Shown here one piece after another: positions 1 to 8,863 of a DNA stretch of 64,000 nt. The notes below the pieces were generated by a model that was given only the letters and a program-made list of their open reading frames with translations, was not told the origin of the DNA and did no database searches. Where the stretch lies: assembly GCA_903843965.1 (NCBI GenBank), contig CAIMRY010000015.1, positions 1-64,000 of the forward strand. The letters run 5' to 3'. Within the stretch, counting starts at the first letter, position 1. Each line of letters opens with the position of its first letter. Origin of the DNA: an uncultured delta proteobacterium. Lineage in GTDB: Bacteria; Desulfobacterota; Desulfovibrionia; Desulfovibrionales; Desulfovibrionaceae. Position numbers and translations under genes: made by a program.

Positions 1-932
1 CGAAATATCTCGGCAACTATCTGGCGTGGTTCCAGACGCTCGACAGCAAGGGCGTGGCGCAGAACTCGGCGAATTGGCTACGGGGCTGTGCGGGGATGGG
101 GCTTGCGGGGTAGGCTTCAACACAAATTTTGAACAGAGCCTCCCTGTCCAAGGTGGCGCCCATGTTCCGCGTGGTGGGCAGCCGGGTCCAGTTCTACTCG
201 GCCATGGCCAACGAGAACGTCATGACCAACCTCTGGACCGGCCCGTTCTACGGCTACCGCTCGGTCATCGAGACCATCAAGCGCACGGAATCGCCGCGTC
301 GGCTCAAGCCCATCGACCTGTACTACCATTTCTTCAGCGGCGAGCACGAGGCCTCGGTCCGGGCCCTGGAGGACGTGTACAGCTATGTCATGTCCCTGCC
401 GCTGGCCCCGGTGTTCACCACCCAGTACCTGGAGGCCGCGCGCGACTATATGAAGGTGCGCATCCTGCGCGCCGGGCCGAACGTGTACCACATCGAGAAC
501 TACGGCAAGAGCCTGACCCTGCGCCTGGACCCTGCCGCGCCCGCGCCGAACCTGGAGCGTTGCGAGAACGTGCTGGGCTATTCCCGGCAGAAGCAGGGGC
601 TTTTCGTCTCCCTGGCCGACGGCGCCGCGCGGGCCGTGCTCTCCTTTGAGCCTGCATCTGAGCATGTGGCGGGCAAGTCCGCGCCGCTGCCGTATCTGGC
701 TGAGGCCACGGGCTATGTCTCGAACTTCAAGCCCGGCAAGGATGCCGTGGCGCTGACGTACAAGGGCTTCGGCGCGGACGGGCGCATTCGCCTGGCCGGG
801 TTCAAGCCCGGCGCGCAGCTGCGGGCCCAGGGCGCGGCCCTGGCCAAGCCCGTGAACGTGCGTGCGGACGCCTCCGGCTTTGCCGATATCCCCGGCCTGC
901 GCAGCGGGCATCTGGAGGTCGGCGCGCCATGA
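1..932 (+). CDS. pelA: PelA C-terminal part, cut by left edge and interrupted by an in-frame stop
   Basis: The reading frame entering from the left edge ends KYLGNYLAWFQ...NSANW and meets a TAG at 111-113. The same frame then resumes with LSKVAPMFR and stays open to 932. The later part carries blocks typical of the end of PelA, the periplasmic hydrolase/deacetylase of Pel export, such as TNLWTGPFYG and IDLYYHFFSGEHEAS. The only start after the stop is a TTG at 129 with no convincing ribosome site, so I do not believe an independent gene begins there. Reading about 80-139 in the next frame gives a GC-rich-codon segment ending FNTNFEQSLP, which suggests two compensating indels (or two sequencing errors) rather than a true end. 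The stop overlaps the start of the next gene as ATGA. Family assignment is confident; whether the gene works is not known. Confidence 0.72.
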
Positions 933-3493
933 AGATCAGCGCCTGGCAAACCATTCTCTTCATCGCCCTGGTCATCGGGGCGACCTGGCTGGTGTTCCCA
1001 GGCCCGCGCACGCTCATCTCCATCTACATCAAGGACAACAAGGGCCAGCTTGCAAAGGCCATGCTGGACAAGCTTCTGGTTCTGCATCCCGATGACCCGG
1101 ACCTGAACTCGGAGGCCGCCGATCTGGCACAATACTACGGCGAGTCCGACAAGGCCATCGCGCTCCTGACCAAGGTCATGCAGTTGCGGCCCGGCCGCAA
1201 GGAATTGGTCTTGCGCATGGCCGACTGGCGCGAATGGGCCGGGCAGTACAAGGAGGCCGTAGCCAGCCTGGAGGACGCCCTCAAGCTCATGCCCCAGCCC
1301 AACGAGCGCCAGCCAAACACCTACGCCAACCGGCGCGACATCCTGGTCCGTCTGCTGGACCACTACGCCTACGAGGGCGACCTCGCAGGCATGTACCAGA
1401 CCGTGCAGCGCCTCATCCCCCTGGACAAGTATCTGCTGGCCAAGGAGATCGCCGCCGACACGCCCCTGCGCGAGGTCAGCCTGGTGCTCGACACCTTGTC
1501 GGTCAAGGTCGCCAAAAGTGATGATCCCGTGGCCCAGTCCCTGCTTGTGGATTCCTACATCATCCGCCGGGGCTATATGGATGATGTTGCGGATAACCAG
1601 GGCGGCGCAGCGCGCGAAAAAATCTTCATGAACGATATTCTGGAGCAGTTCGTCCGGGGTGGTCTGACGCAAGAGTCCATCCATCTGGCCGAGCTTCTGG
1701 ACCGGCGGGACAATTCCGCCAGCGCGCGTCTGGCCGTTGCCGTTGCCCTTGGCGGCTATGGGGCGGACAAGGACGCCGAGCGGCTCATGGCCGATCTGGC
1801 CAAGGAGCGGCCCAACGACACCGCGCTGTTGCGCGGCTTGGCCGAGCTGGCCATGAACGCCAACCTGCCGCAGGAGGCCGTAAAGAACCTGCAGCGCCTG
1901 GTCCAGCTGGAGCCCGCCAACACCGACGCCAAGCGCCTGCTGGGCGAGGCCCTGCTCTCCGCCGACCGCCCGGCCGAGGCCTATGCCGTGCTTTCGCCGC
2001 TGCCTGTGGGCTCCGTGGGCGAGGCCAACCTGCTGCTCGACGCCGCCGGGGGCGCCAAGAGCGCTGCTGCGGTCGAGGCGGCGGCGAAGTCCGTGCAGTC
2101 CATTGTCGCCAGCGAGCCCCTGGTGGGCGTGAAGCTGGCCGACGCCTGGCTCGACGTGGGCCGCCCGCGCGAGGCCTGGCTGCTTCTGCGAACCTTGGCT
2201 GCGGATTCCGGCGGCAACCCCGTGCTCATCCGCAAGGCCGTGGAGGCCGCGTCCCAGACCAACGACCCGGCCACCATGCGCGAGGTGCTGGCGCTCATCG
2301 AACGCCCGGACTACGCGGACGCGGCGCTCTTGCTTGAGGTTGCGGACATGCTGGTGGGCAACAACGAGCTCAAGGGCGCGGCCAAGGTCTACGAGCGCTA
2401 TCTGGCGCGCAATCCGGGCGACCGCAAGACCGCGCTCATGCTGGCCCAGGTGCAGTCCTGGCGCGATGCCCCGGACCTGGCCTTTGCCGTGGTGGACCGC
2501 CTGCTCGCGGCCACCCCCGGCGACAAGGCCCTGCAGAAGCTGGCCGCAAACTACGCCGAGCAGGCGGGCAAGGACAACGACGCCTTCCGCATTTACGCCG
2601 AGATGTACCGCCAGAACCCTAGGGACAAGACCGTCCGGGAGAACTTTCTGCGCCTGGCCGAGTGGACGGGAAAGACGGCGGAAAGCGCCAAGATATTGGC
2701 CGAGGACTCGGACCGCGAGCCGAAAAATATCCAGAAGGCCAGGCAGACCGCCCAGGCCTACCTCGACGCCGACGAGCCCAAGCGCGCCCTGCCGTACCTG
2801 GAGCGCGCCCTGTCCATCAAGCCCGACGACATCGCCCTGCGCCGCCTGTTGGCCGACACCCTGGGCGGCCTGGGCTTCGTGGACCGCCAGGCTGCAGCCC
2901 TGGAGCCCCTGGCCGCGCGGGGCGTGCTCACCGAGGACGAGACCGTGCTGGTGGCCCAGCGCAACCTGGACCGCAAGCAGACCCAGAAGGCCCTGGCGCT
3001 GCTGGCGCGCTTCGAGAACATGCAGCCCCTGCCCTGGGACGCCGGGGGCCTGCTGGTCCAGGCCTACACCCTGCAGCACCGCGAGGACAAGGCCCAGCAG
3101 ACCATGCACCGGCTGAAGACCGACTACGAGAACGACCCGGTGCGCTTGTCCGCCATCGGCGACATGGCCGTGATGACCAAGCGCCTGGACCTGGCCATGG
3201 ACTGCTACGCGGCTGCGCTCCGGCTCGACCCGCGCAACCGCGGCGCGCTCAAGGGCCAGGCCGAGATTTACGCCTGGAACAACGACGCCGAGCGCGCCAT
3301 CCTGGGCTTTGAGCACTACCGCGTCCAGCACCCCTCGGACGTGGATGCCCGCTACCAGCTGGGCGAACTGTACTTCACCACGGACCGCCAGGGTGAAGCC
3401 GAAGGGGAGTACAAGAAAACCTTGAGCCTCATCAGGCAGGCCCGCAGGGCCAGGGCGGCGGCCAAGAGCCTCCCGGGGAGCGTGATCCAATGA
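929..3493 (+). CDS. pelB: PelB-like TPR scaffold, inner-membrane anchored (first half of a split PelB)
   Basis: This is an 854-residue protein with one N-terminal hydrophobic segment (about residues 7-23, no cleavage motif) followed by TPR-like helical repeats to the end. In the Pel system PelB is the periplasmic TPR scaffold and outer-membrane porin that binds PelA and guides polymer out. In the classical Pseudomonas protein TPRs and barrel are one chain of about 1,190 residues. Here this chain has no barrel; the next gene supplies it. It starts by ATGA overlap with pelA and ends by ATGA overlap with the barrel gene, so the three are translationally coupled. The role as a PelB fragment is inferred from order and architecture; TPR content alone would not prove it. 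Confidence 0.75.
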   Translation: MKISAWQTILFIALVIGATWLVFPGPRTLISIYIKDNKGQLAKAMLDKLLVLHPDDPDLNSEAADLAQYYGESDKAIALLTKVMQLRPGRKELVLRMADWREWAGQYKEAVASLEDALKLMPQPNERQPNTYANRRDILVRLLDHYAYEGDLAGMYQTVQRLIPLDKYLLAKEIAADTPLREVSLVLDTLSVKVAKSDDPVAQSLLVDSYIIRRGYMDDVADNQGGAAREKIFMNDILEQFVRGGLTQESIHLAELLDRRDNSASARLAVAVALGGYGADKDAERLMADLAKERPNDTALLRGLAELAMNANLPQEAVKNLQRLVQLEPANTDAKRLLGEALLSADRPAEAYAVLSPLPVGSVGEANLLLDAAGGAKSAAAVEAAAKSVQSIVASEPLVGVKLADAWLDVGRPREAWLLLRTLAADSGGNPVLIRKAVEAASQTNDPATMREVLALIERPDYADAALLLEVADMLVGNNELKGAAKVYERYLARNPGDRKTALMLAQVQSWRDAPDLAFAVVDRLLAATPGDKALQKLAANYAEQAGKDNDAFRIYAEMYRQNPRDKTVRENFLRLAEWTGKTAESAKILAEDSDREPKNIQKARQTAQAYLDADEPKRALPYLERALSIKPDDIALRRLLADTLGGLGFVDRQAAALEPLAARGVLTEDETVLVAQRNLDRKQTQKALALLARFENMQPLPWDAGGLLVQAYTLQHREDKAQQTMHRLKTDYENDPVRLSAIGDMAVMTKRLDLAMDCYAAALRLDPRNRGALKGQAEIYAWNNDAERAILGFEHYRVQHPSDVDARYQLGELYFTTDRQGEAEGEYKKTLSLIRQARRARAAAKSLPGSVIQ

Positions 3494-4986
3494 CTCGAAT
3501 GACCCGAACGACCCGGACCCCGGTCCGCATCATCGCCGTGCTGCTTCTGCTGGCCTGGCTGGTCCCGGCCCCGGCCCCGGCCCAAAATCCGGGCCAAAAT
3601 CCGGTCAGAACCACCGCCGTGGCCCCGGCCCAGCGCCCTGTGCGCGACCCGGATGAGCCGCTCACCGAGCGTGAGATGAGCCTCATGGAGGCGCACATCC
3701 TAAGCCGCCAGGGCGACTTCCCCAAGAGCCTGGTCATGTACGAGCAACTGCGCGCCGCCTATCCCGACGACGTGGAGGTCTACGAGGACTTTCTGGAGAC
3801 CTTGGTGGCCAACGCCCAGTACGAGCGCACCCTGTTCGAGCTGGTGAGCTTCCGCAAGAAGTTCGGCAGCACCTCCCGCTCCGAACGCATCGAGGCCGGG
3901 CTCTACGCCGAGCTGGAAAAGCCCCAGTACGGCCTGGACATTCTGGAGCGGGCCATGCGCGGCAACCCCAACGACACCGGCCTGTGGAGCGACCTGGCCG
4001 TGCAGCGCCAGGCCAGCCGCGACACCAACGGCGCCATCCAGGCCTTTTCGCAGGTGCTGGAGCTGGACCCGGAGAACCAGGCCGCCAAGGACGCCCTGCA
4101 CCTGCTGCTGCTGGAGAAGCGGCCCCGGTTCGAGGCCGGATTCAGCCGCTATGACCAGGGCAAGAAGACCATAACCACCACCTGGTCCACAGGCTGGTCC
4201 GCGCAAACGGGAGACAACACCCGGTTGTTTCTCGACGTCGACCAGGTGCACCTCTCGCGGCCAGATCCCGAAGAAGGCGTCCGGACGGACATGCAGGCCT
4301 TTGGCGCGCGCATCGAGCACGAGCTGACGCGCAACTGGACCCTGGACCTGGGCCTGCAAAGCTACCTGGGCCTGGGCAACGGCCTCTCGCCCATGGTCGG
4401 CGCGCGCTACAACTTCGAGAAGTATGGCCGCGCCAGGGTGAACTACGCCTACCACATGCCCTGGTACGACCCGATGGACGCGGCGGACCGCGACGGCAGC
4501 AAGGACCGCTTCCACGTGGAGTACGAGCTGCCCTTTCGCGATGTCTGGGTGGCCTTCGCCTCCTACACCAGGGAAAATTACCGCATCACCGACATGAGCG
4601 ACGCGGGCTACCGCTGGGAGGGCACGGCCAGCCTGACCAGGCGGCTGTGGACCCGGCCCGACATCTTCTTGACCTACACCTTTGAGCGGGCCGAGACCGA
4701 GCCCAACGTGGACATCCCCTTTGCCCTGATCCGGCGCGAGCTGGGCCACACCGGCACCCTGTCCATCGCCTACCCGTTCTTCCCCTGGCTGGAGGGCTCG
4801 GTCAGCACCGGCATCAAGCACGACTACGACCGCAAGATCGAGGCGGTCATGCTCTCGCCCAAACTGACCTTCCGGCCCGTGGAGCGCATGCGCTTCGAAC
4901 TCGGCTGGGACTACGCCAGCGAGGGCAGCACCGTGGCCGGCGGCGAGTCCAACACCTTCAACGCCAAGTTCTACTGGGTCTGGTAG
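3490..4986 (+). CDS. PelB-like TPR plus outer-membrane beta-barrel (second half of a split PelB)
   Basis: This 498-residue protein has its own N-terminal export signal (hydrophobic stretch IIAVLLLLAWLVPAPAPAQ, about residues 14-33). A TPR block follows (about 60-210), then a C-terminal region of alternating amphipathic strands ending in aromatic ...KFYWVW, as outer-membrane barrels do. It matches the C-terminal porin of PelB, the exit pore for Pel polysaccharide. The start overlaps the stop of the preceding TPR gene (ATGA). A 12-bp in-frame duplication lies just after the signal peptide (about 3582-3605, giving QNPGQNP). The independent signal peptide shows that this is a separate exported polypeptide and not a simple frameshift product. 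Confidence 0.75.
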   Translation: MTRMTRTTRTPVRIIAVLLLLAWLVPAPAPAQNPGQNPVRTTAVAPAQRPVRDPDEPLTEREMSLMEAHILSRQGDFPKSLVMYEQLRAAYPDDVEVYEDFLETLVANAQYERTLFELVSFRKKFGSTSRSERIEAGLYAELEKPQYGLDILERAMRGNPNDTGLWSDLAVQRQASRDTNGAIQAFSQVLELDPENQAAKDALHLLLLEKRPRFEAGFSRYDQGKKTITTTWSTGWSAQTGDNTRLFLDVDQVHLSRPDPEEGVRTDMQAFGARIEHELTRNWTLDLGLQSYLGLGNGLSPMVGARYNFEKYGRARVNYAYHMPWYDPMDAADRDGSKDRFHVEYELPFRDVWVAFASYTRENYRITDMSDAGYRWEGTASLTRRLWTRPDIFLTYTFERAETEPNVDIPFALIRRELGHTGTLSIAYPFFPWLEGSVSTGIKHDYDRKIEAVMLSPKLTFRPVERMRFELGWDYASEGSTVAGGESNTFNAKFYWVW

Positions 4987-4990
4987 GCTG

Positions 4991-6409
4991 ATGGACCTGA
5001 ACCGCCTGGCCGCACGGCCCGAAAAAACCTCCTCCATGAGCTTTTTGGTGGAGATTCTGCTGGGCTTCGCCCTGATCACGGCCGTGAACGTCATGTGGTT
5101 CCGCGCCAACCTGGGCTTTGCGGACATCAGCCCGCACCCGTATTGGATCGTGGTGCTGCTGCTCAGCTCGCGCTACGGTTTCCAGGCCGGGCTGTTCAGC
5201 GGCATCATTTCCGCAGCCCTGGCCGTGGGCCTGTCCATCATCGGGCGGCAGGGCACCACCATCTACGAGCTGTGGAAGATGCTCCTGGGCGAGCCCCTCC
5301 TGTTCATCGCCGTGGGCTGCATCCTGGGCGAGATCGCCCAGACCATCAAGAGCCGCTACGAGGCCCTGCTGGGCGAGCATGAGGAGCTGCAGGAGATGTT
5401 CGAAAAGCTCCGCGAACGCTACGACGCCCTGGTCAAGGCCAAGCAGGAGGTGGACACGCGCATCCTGTCCCAGGAGCAGACCCTGACCACCATGCACGAG
5501 ACGGCCCAGGCCCTGCGCTCCCTTAGCGAAGCCGAGCTCTACCCGGCGGCGCTCGACATGGTGGCCAAGTTCCTTGGGGCCGAGGCCAGCTCGATCTACG
5601 CCTTTGACGCGGGCCGCCTGAAGTTCAAGGCCAGCCACGGCGAACTGGACAACCGGCAGCGGCCCCAGGACCTGCTCCCGGACGAGGGACTCATGGGCCG
5701 GGCCTTTTCCAGCGGGCACGTGGCCTCGGCCAACGTTTTGCTGGAGATGTACGAGAAGGGCGTGCTGCCCGACGCCGACACCCTCATCGCCGCGCCGCTT
5801 CTGACCAGCGGCAACAAGGTCCTGGGCGTGCTGAACATCGAGAAGCTGCCCTTCCTCAAGTTCAACTCCCAGACCATCCGCATGGCCGAGGTCTTCTCCG
5901 GCTGGTGCGCAGACGCCCTGGAAAACGCGCTGCTCTATACGGACACCAAGTCCAAGACCATCAACGACGACATCACCGGGGCCTACACGCTGTCCTACAT
6001 GAACGCCCGCCTCTTGGAGGAGTGCGCCCGGGCCAGGCGCTACAAGACGGACCTGGCCATGATCGTTCTGGACATCCTGGGGTACGTTGCGTACTCCGAA
6101 CAGGAACAGCGGGAGATCCTGACCGCCTTGAGCAAGGCCCTGAAGACCCTGCTGCGCAACATCGATCTGCTCTTTTCCGGCGATGTGCCCGGTCGCTACA
6201 TCATCCTCATGCCGAACACGCCCCTGGTCGGCGCCAAGGTCGTTGGCGGCAAGATCGTGCAGCTGGTGGGCGACATGGGCAGCGTGGTGGCCTCGGCCGA
6301 GGGCGCCTTGCCCGTGGGCATGGGCGTGTCCGCCTTTGGCGACTCGAGCAACACCCCGGAGCTCATCCTGGAGACGGCGCTGGCCGACCTGGCGGTGAAA
6401 CAGGGCTAA
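4991..6409 (+). CDS. pelD: PelD, membrane GAF / degenerate GGDEF c-di-GMP receptor
   Basis: This 472-residue protein has several transmembrane helices in residues ~16-110, a coiled-coil stretch (~110-165), a GAF domain (~165-310) and a C-terminal domain shaped like GGDEF but with the catalytic signature replaced (SGDVP). An RxxD inhibitory-site motif, R389-N-I-D392, sits just upstream, as in PelD proteins, which bind c-di-GMP without making it and thereby switch on Pel synthesis. It begins 4 nt after the barrel gene. The domain layout and retained RxxD make the call strong; binding itself is inferred. Confidence 0.88.
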   Translation: MDLNRLAARPEKTSSMSFLVEILLGFALITAVNVMWFRANLGFADISPHPYWIVVLLLSSRYGFQAGLFSGIISAALAVGLSIIGRQGTTIYELWKMLLGEPLLFIAVGCILGEIAQTIKSRYEALLGEHEELQEMFEKLRERYDALVKAKQEVDTRILSQEQTLTTMHETAQALRSLSEAELYPAALDMVAKFLGAEASSIYAFDAGRLKFKASHGELDNRQRPQDLLPDEGLMGRAFSSGHVASANVLLEMYEKGVLPDADTLIAAPLLTSGNKVLGVLNIEKLPFLKFNSQTIRMAEVFSGWCADALENALLYTDTKSKTINDDITGAYTLSYMNARLLEECARARRYKTDLAMIVLDILGYVAYSEQEQREILTALSKALKTLLRNIDLLFSGDVPGRYIILMPNTPLVGAKVVGGKIVQLVGDMGSVVASAEGALPVGMGVSAFGDSSNTPELILETALADLAVKQG

Positions 6410-6439
6410 GGGACAGGCAGAAACAGTTTACCGGAGACG

Positions 6440-7714
6440 ATGCAGACAGTGGTGGACAGCATGAAGACGAGCACTCCGGAAGATCCGGCATTCTATCAAG
6501 GCTTCATCGCGCGGCAGGCGGTGTTCGACGCCAAGCGCGCCATCTGGGGCTATGAGATCTTCTACCGCCAGAACAAAAACGCCGCCCAGGCCGCCACGGA
6601 CCACAAGTCCATGCTGGAGGTGGCCACCCGGGCGTTTTTAAGCCCCCAGTGGCAGCAGAGCCCCACCTCCTACCTTCTGGTGACCCTGGACCCGCAGTCC
6701 GACCCCGACGACATCACCGGAGTCCTGCCCAAGGGCAGGTCCGTGCTCAAGGTCAGCGAAGACGCCCTGGCCGCGCCCGGCATGCAGGATATCCTCGTGC
6801 GGCTGCGCCAGGAGAACTACCTCATCGCCCTGGGCGACTTCACCGGGAGGCTTTCGGGCAGCCCGCTTTTGAACATGGTGGACATCCTGGCCGTGGACAT
6901 GCAGCGCGACAACCGCAGCGCGCTCATTGCCGACGCCATGGCGCAGCGGGTGCAGCGGCCCATGCAGATCCTGGCCAAAAAGGTGGAGGACGTGCAGACC
7001 TTCGCCGTGGCCAAGGACGCGGGCTGCGCCCTGTTCCAGGGCTTCTTCTTCCAGAAGCCGGAGCGCATTTCGAGCAAGGTCATCACCTCCAGCCTGGCCG
7101 GGAGCCTGGGCATCCTCAAGATGCTGGAGCAGGAGGACCCGGACATCAGCGCCCTGGCCCAGGCCATCCAGAAGGACGTGTCCCTGAGCTACCGCCTGCT
7201 CAAGTTCCTGAACTCGCCCTATTTCGGCTTCGCGCGTGAGGTCTCCTCCATCAAGGTGGCGCTGATCCTGGCCGGCTGGCAGCAGATGCGCACCTGGCTC
7301 AGGCTCGTGCTCATCACCGAGATGAAGCCCAAGCACAAGCCCAACGAGCTGGTCTTCCTCTCGGCCCAGCGCGGGCGCTTTCTGGAGCTGGCGGCCCAGC
7401 GCACGGGCGGCCGACGCATGAACTCCGAGCGCCTGCTGCTGCTCGGGCTCTTCTCCCTCCTGGACAGCATCTTCGACATGCAGATGGAGGACATCGTGAG
7501 CTCCCTGCCGCTGGACCAGGAGATCAAGGACACGCTGTGCCTGCGGCCCACGGCCCTTTCGCCCTGGCTGGGGCTGGTGCACAGCTTCGAGCGGGCGGAC
7601 TGGCAGGAGCTGGAGTCGCGTTTTGCTGTGCTGGGGGTCGACCCCGTGGAGGTGGCGGCCTGCTACACCGAATCCATGCAGTGGGCCCACGCCATCTTCA
7701 ACTTCCTTAGCTGA
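6440..7714 (+). CDS. EAL/HDOD signalling protein, catalytically degenerate EAL (YuxH type)
   Basis: This 424-residue protein has an N-terminal EAL-like half in which the signature reads YEIFYR (E39), the usual DDFG becomes GDF and the AEGVE block becomes AKKVED. Phosphodiesterase activity is therefore doubtful. An HDOD domain follows (about 215-400; KDVSLSYRLLKFLNS and IKVALILAGW are typical). Such proteins bind partners or act in c-di-GMP-linked control without hydrolysis. It lies 30 nt downstream of pelD as the last gene of the plus pel arm, so a role in tuning Pel output is a reasonable inference. The ATG at 6440 has a GGAG only 3 nt away; the ATG at 6461 is an alternative. It is not a standard pel gene. 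Confidence 0.82.
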   Translation: MQTVVDSMKTSTPEDPAFYQGFIARQAVFDAKRAIWGYEIFYRQNKNAAQAATDHKSMLEVATRAFLSPQWQQSPTSYLLVTLDPQSDPDDITGVLPKGRSVLKVSEDALAAPGMQDILVRLRQENYLIALGDFTGRLSGSPLLNMVDILAVDMQRDNRSALIADAMAQRVQRPMQILAKKVEDVQTFAVAKDAGCALFQGFFFQKPERISSKVITSSLAGSLGILKMLEQEDPDISALAQAIQKDVSLSYRLLKFLNSPYFGFAREVSSIKVALILAGWQQMRTWLRLVLITEMKPKHKPNELVFLSAQRGRFLELAAQRTGGRRMNSERLLLLGLFSLLDSIFDMQMEDIVSSLPLDQEIKDTLCLRPTALSPWLGLVHSFERADWQELESRFAVLGVDPVEVAACYTESMQWAHAIFNFLS

Positions 7715-7723
7715 TTTTCCGAG

Positions 7724-8848
7724 CTATTTCGACACAGGGGCCGCCACAGAGGTCGCCACAGAGGTCGCCACAGAGGTCGTCTGGTCCCGGGCCTGAAGGT
7801 CCTGCCGGTACCAGGCGATGGTCCGGGCCAGGCCCACGCTCAGCACGGTCTCGGCCTTCCAGTCGGACCTGGTGGTCATCTCGGTCACGTCGGCCACGGA
7901 ATCCACGATGTCGCCCTCGCGCGAGGGGTAGAACAGGCACACCGGCTGGCCGTCCAGCTCCACCCCGTTGGTCGGGCCGATGTTGACCACGATGGCGTTT
8001 GGCTTGTCCGCCAGGATGAGCACGATGCGCGCCAGGGCCACGATCTTCACGGCCTTGCCCGTGCCGATGTTGTACACGCCCGTGGGCAAGAGTTTTTGCC
8101 CGACCATGCCGGCGGCCGTCAGGTAGGCCAGCACCACGTCCTGCACGTAGACGAAGTCGCGCGTCTGCTCGCCGTTGCCGAAAATGGTCAGGGACTGGTC
8201 GGTCAGGGCCTGGGCCATGAACTTCGAGATGACCCCGCTGTACGGGCTCGACGGGTCCTGCCGGGGGCCGAAGATGTTGAAGAAGCGCAGCGACACGCCG
8301 ATGGGGCTTGAACCCACCGCGCGGGAGGACAGATACTTGGCGTTGCCGTAAGGGCTCAGCTGCAGGGTCTGATCGTTTGCGTAGAATTCCTTGATGGGCA
8401 TGCGGCACTCGGCCCCGTATTCCGCAGCGGACCCGGCAAAGACCAGGCGCGTGGCGCCGTGCTTCTCTGCGGCCAGAAGCAGGCGCTCGGTGGCCAGGAA
8501 GTTGATGTCGTAGGTCTCGTCGGCGTGGGTCATGGAGTAGGGCACGCTGACGATGGCCGCCAGGTGGAACACCGCGCGGATGGGGCCGGACTGCTGGAAG
8601 AGCTCCTCGAAGAGCGTGGGCTCGGCAATGGAGCGCTCAAGGAACGAGAAGCGTTCGTGGTTGATGAAGGCCTGCATGTTCTCCGGCTTGCCGGAGAAGA
8701 AGTTGTCCACGCCGATGACGCGGTGGCCCATGTCCAGCAGGCTCTGGGTCAAATGGCTGCCGACAAAGCCCGCGCAGCCCGTGACCAGGCAGGTCTTGCC
8801 GACGATGGGCTCCATGCTTTCCGTGATCTCGATATGTTCCAGCGTCAT
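7724..8848 (-). CDS. NAD-dependent sugar-nucleotide epimerase, PelX-like
   Basis: A short-chain extended Rossmann enzyme of 374 residues. The glycine motif TGCAGFVG lies at residues 23-30 and the catalytic tyrosine-lysine pair at Y167-GNA-K171, preceded by S140. It resembles UDP-GlcNAc/UDP-GalNAc C4-epimerases. Pel contains GalNAc, and a PelX epimerase serves this purpose in some pel loci, so UDP-GalNAc supply is the likely role; the exact substrate is inferred from context. It is the last gene of the pelE-F-G arm, 15 nt after pelG, and its stop lies 9 nt from the converging EAL/HDOD gene. The C terminus carries a triplicated 12-bp repeat (TSVATSVATSVA) that looks non-essential. Start: first ATG, or the M12 ATG. 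Confidence 0.8.
   Translation of the reverse strand: MTLEHIEITESMEPIVGKTCLVTGCAGFVGSHLTQSLLDMGHRVIGVDNFFSGKPENMQAFINHERFSFLERSIAEPTLFEELFQQSGPIRAVFHLAAIVSVPYSMTHADETYDINFLATERLLLAAEKHGATRLVFAGSAAEYGAECRMPIKEFYANDQTLQLSPYGNAKYLSSRAVGSSPIGVSLRFFNIFGPRQDPSSPYSGVISKFMAQALTDQSLTIFGNGEQTRDFVYVQDVVLAYLTAAGMVGQKLLPTGVYNIGTGKAVKIVALARIVLILADKPNAIVVNIGPTNGVELDGQPVCLFYPSREGDIVDSVADVTEMTTRSDWKAETVLSVGLARTIAWYRQDLQARDQTTSVATSVATSVAAPVSK
7743..7778. repeat. 12-bp tandem repeat, 3 copies, in the epimerase 3' end
   Basis: Three exact copies of GCCACAGAGGTC in the last codons of the epimerase gene. They keep the frame and encode repeated Ser-Val-Ala-Thr. Confidence 0.9.
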
Positions 8849-8863
8849 GTGGGGAGGACCTGT

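Noticed and set aside
101-118. ACGVGF in one frame, resembling the N terminus of glutamate synthase
   Set aside because: Only six residues, and flanked by PelA sequence on both sides; better explained as a frameshifted stretch of PelA.
713-3490. Very long open frame on the minus strand opposite pelB (similar ones opposite priA, recD2 and others)
   Set aside because: Antisense frames stay open because of GC-rich third positions; they are Gly/Arg/His/Gln-rich, without domains, and lie opposite well-identified genes.
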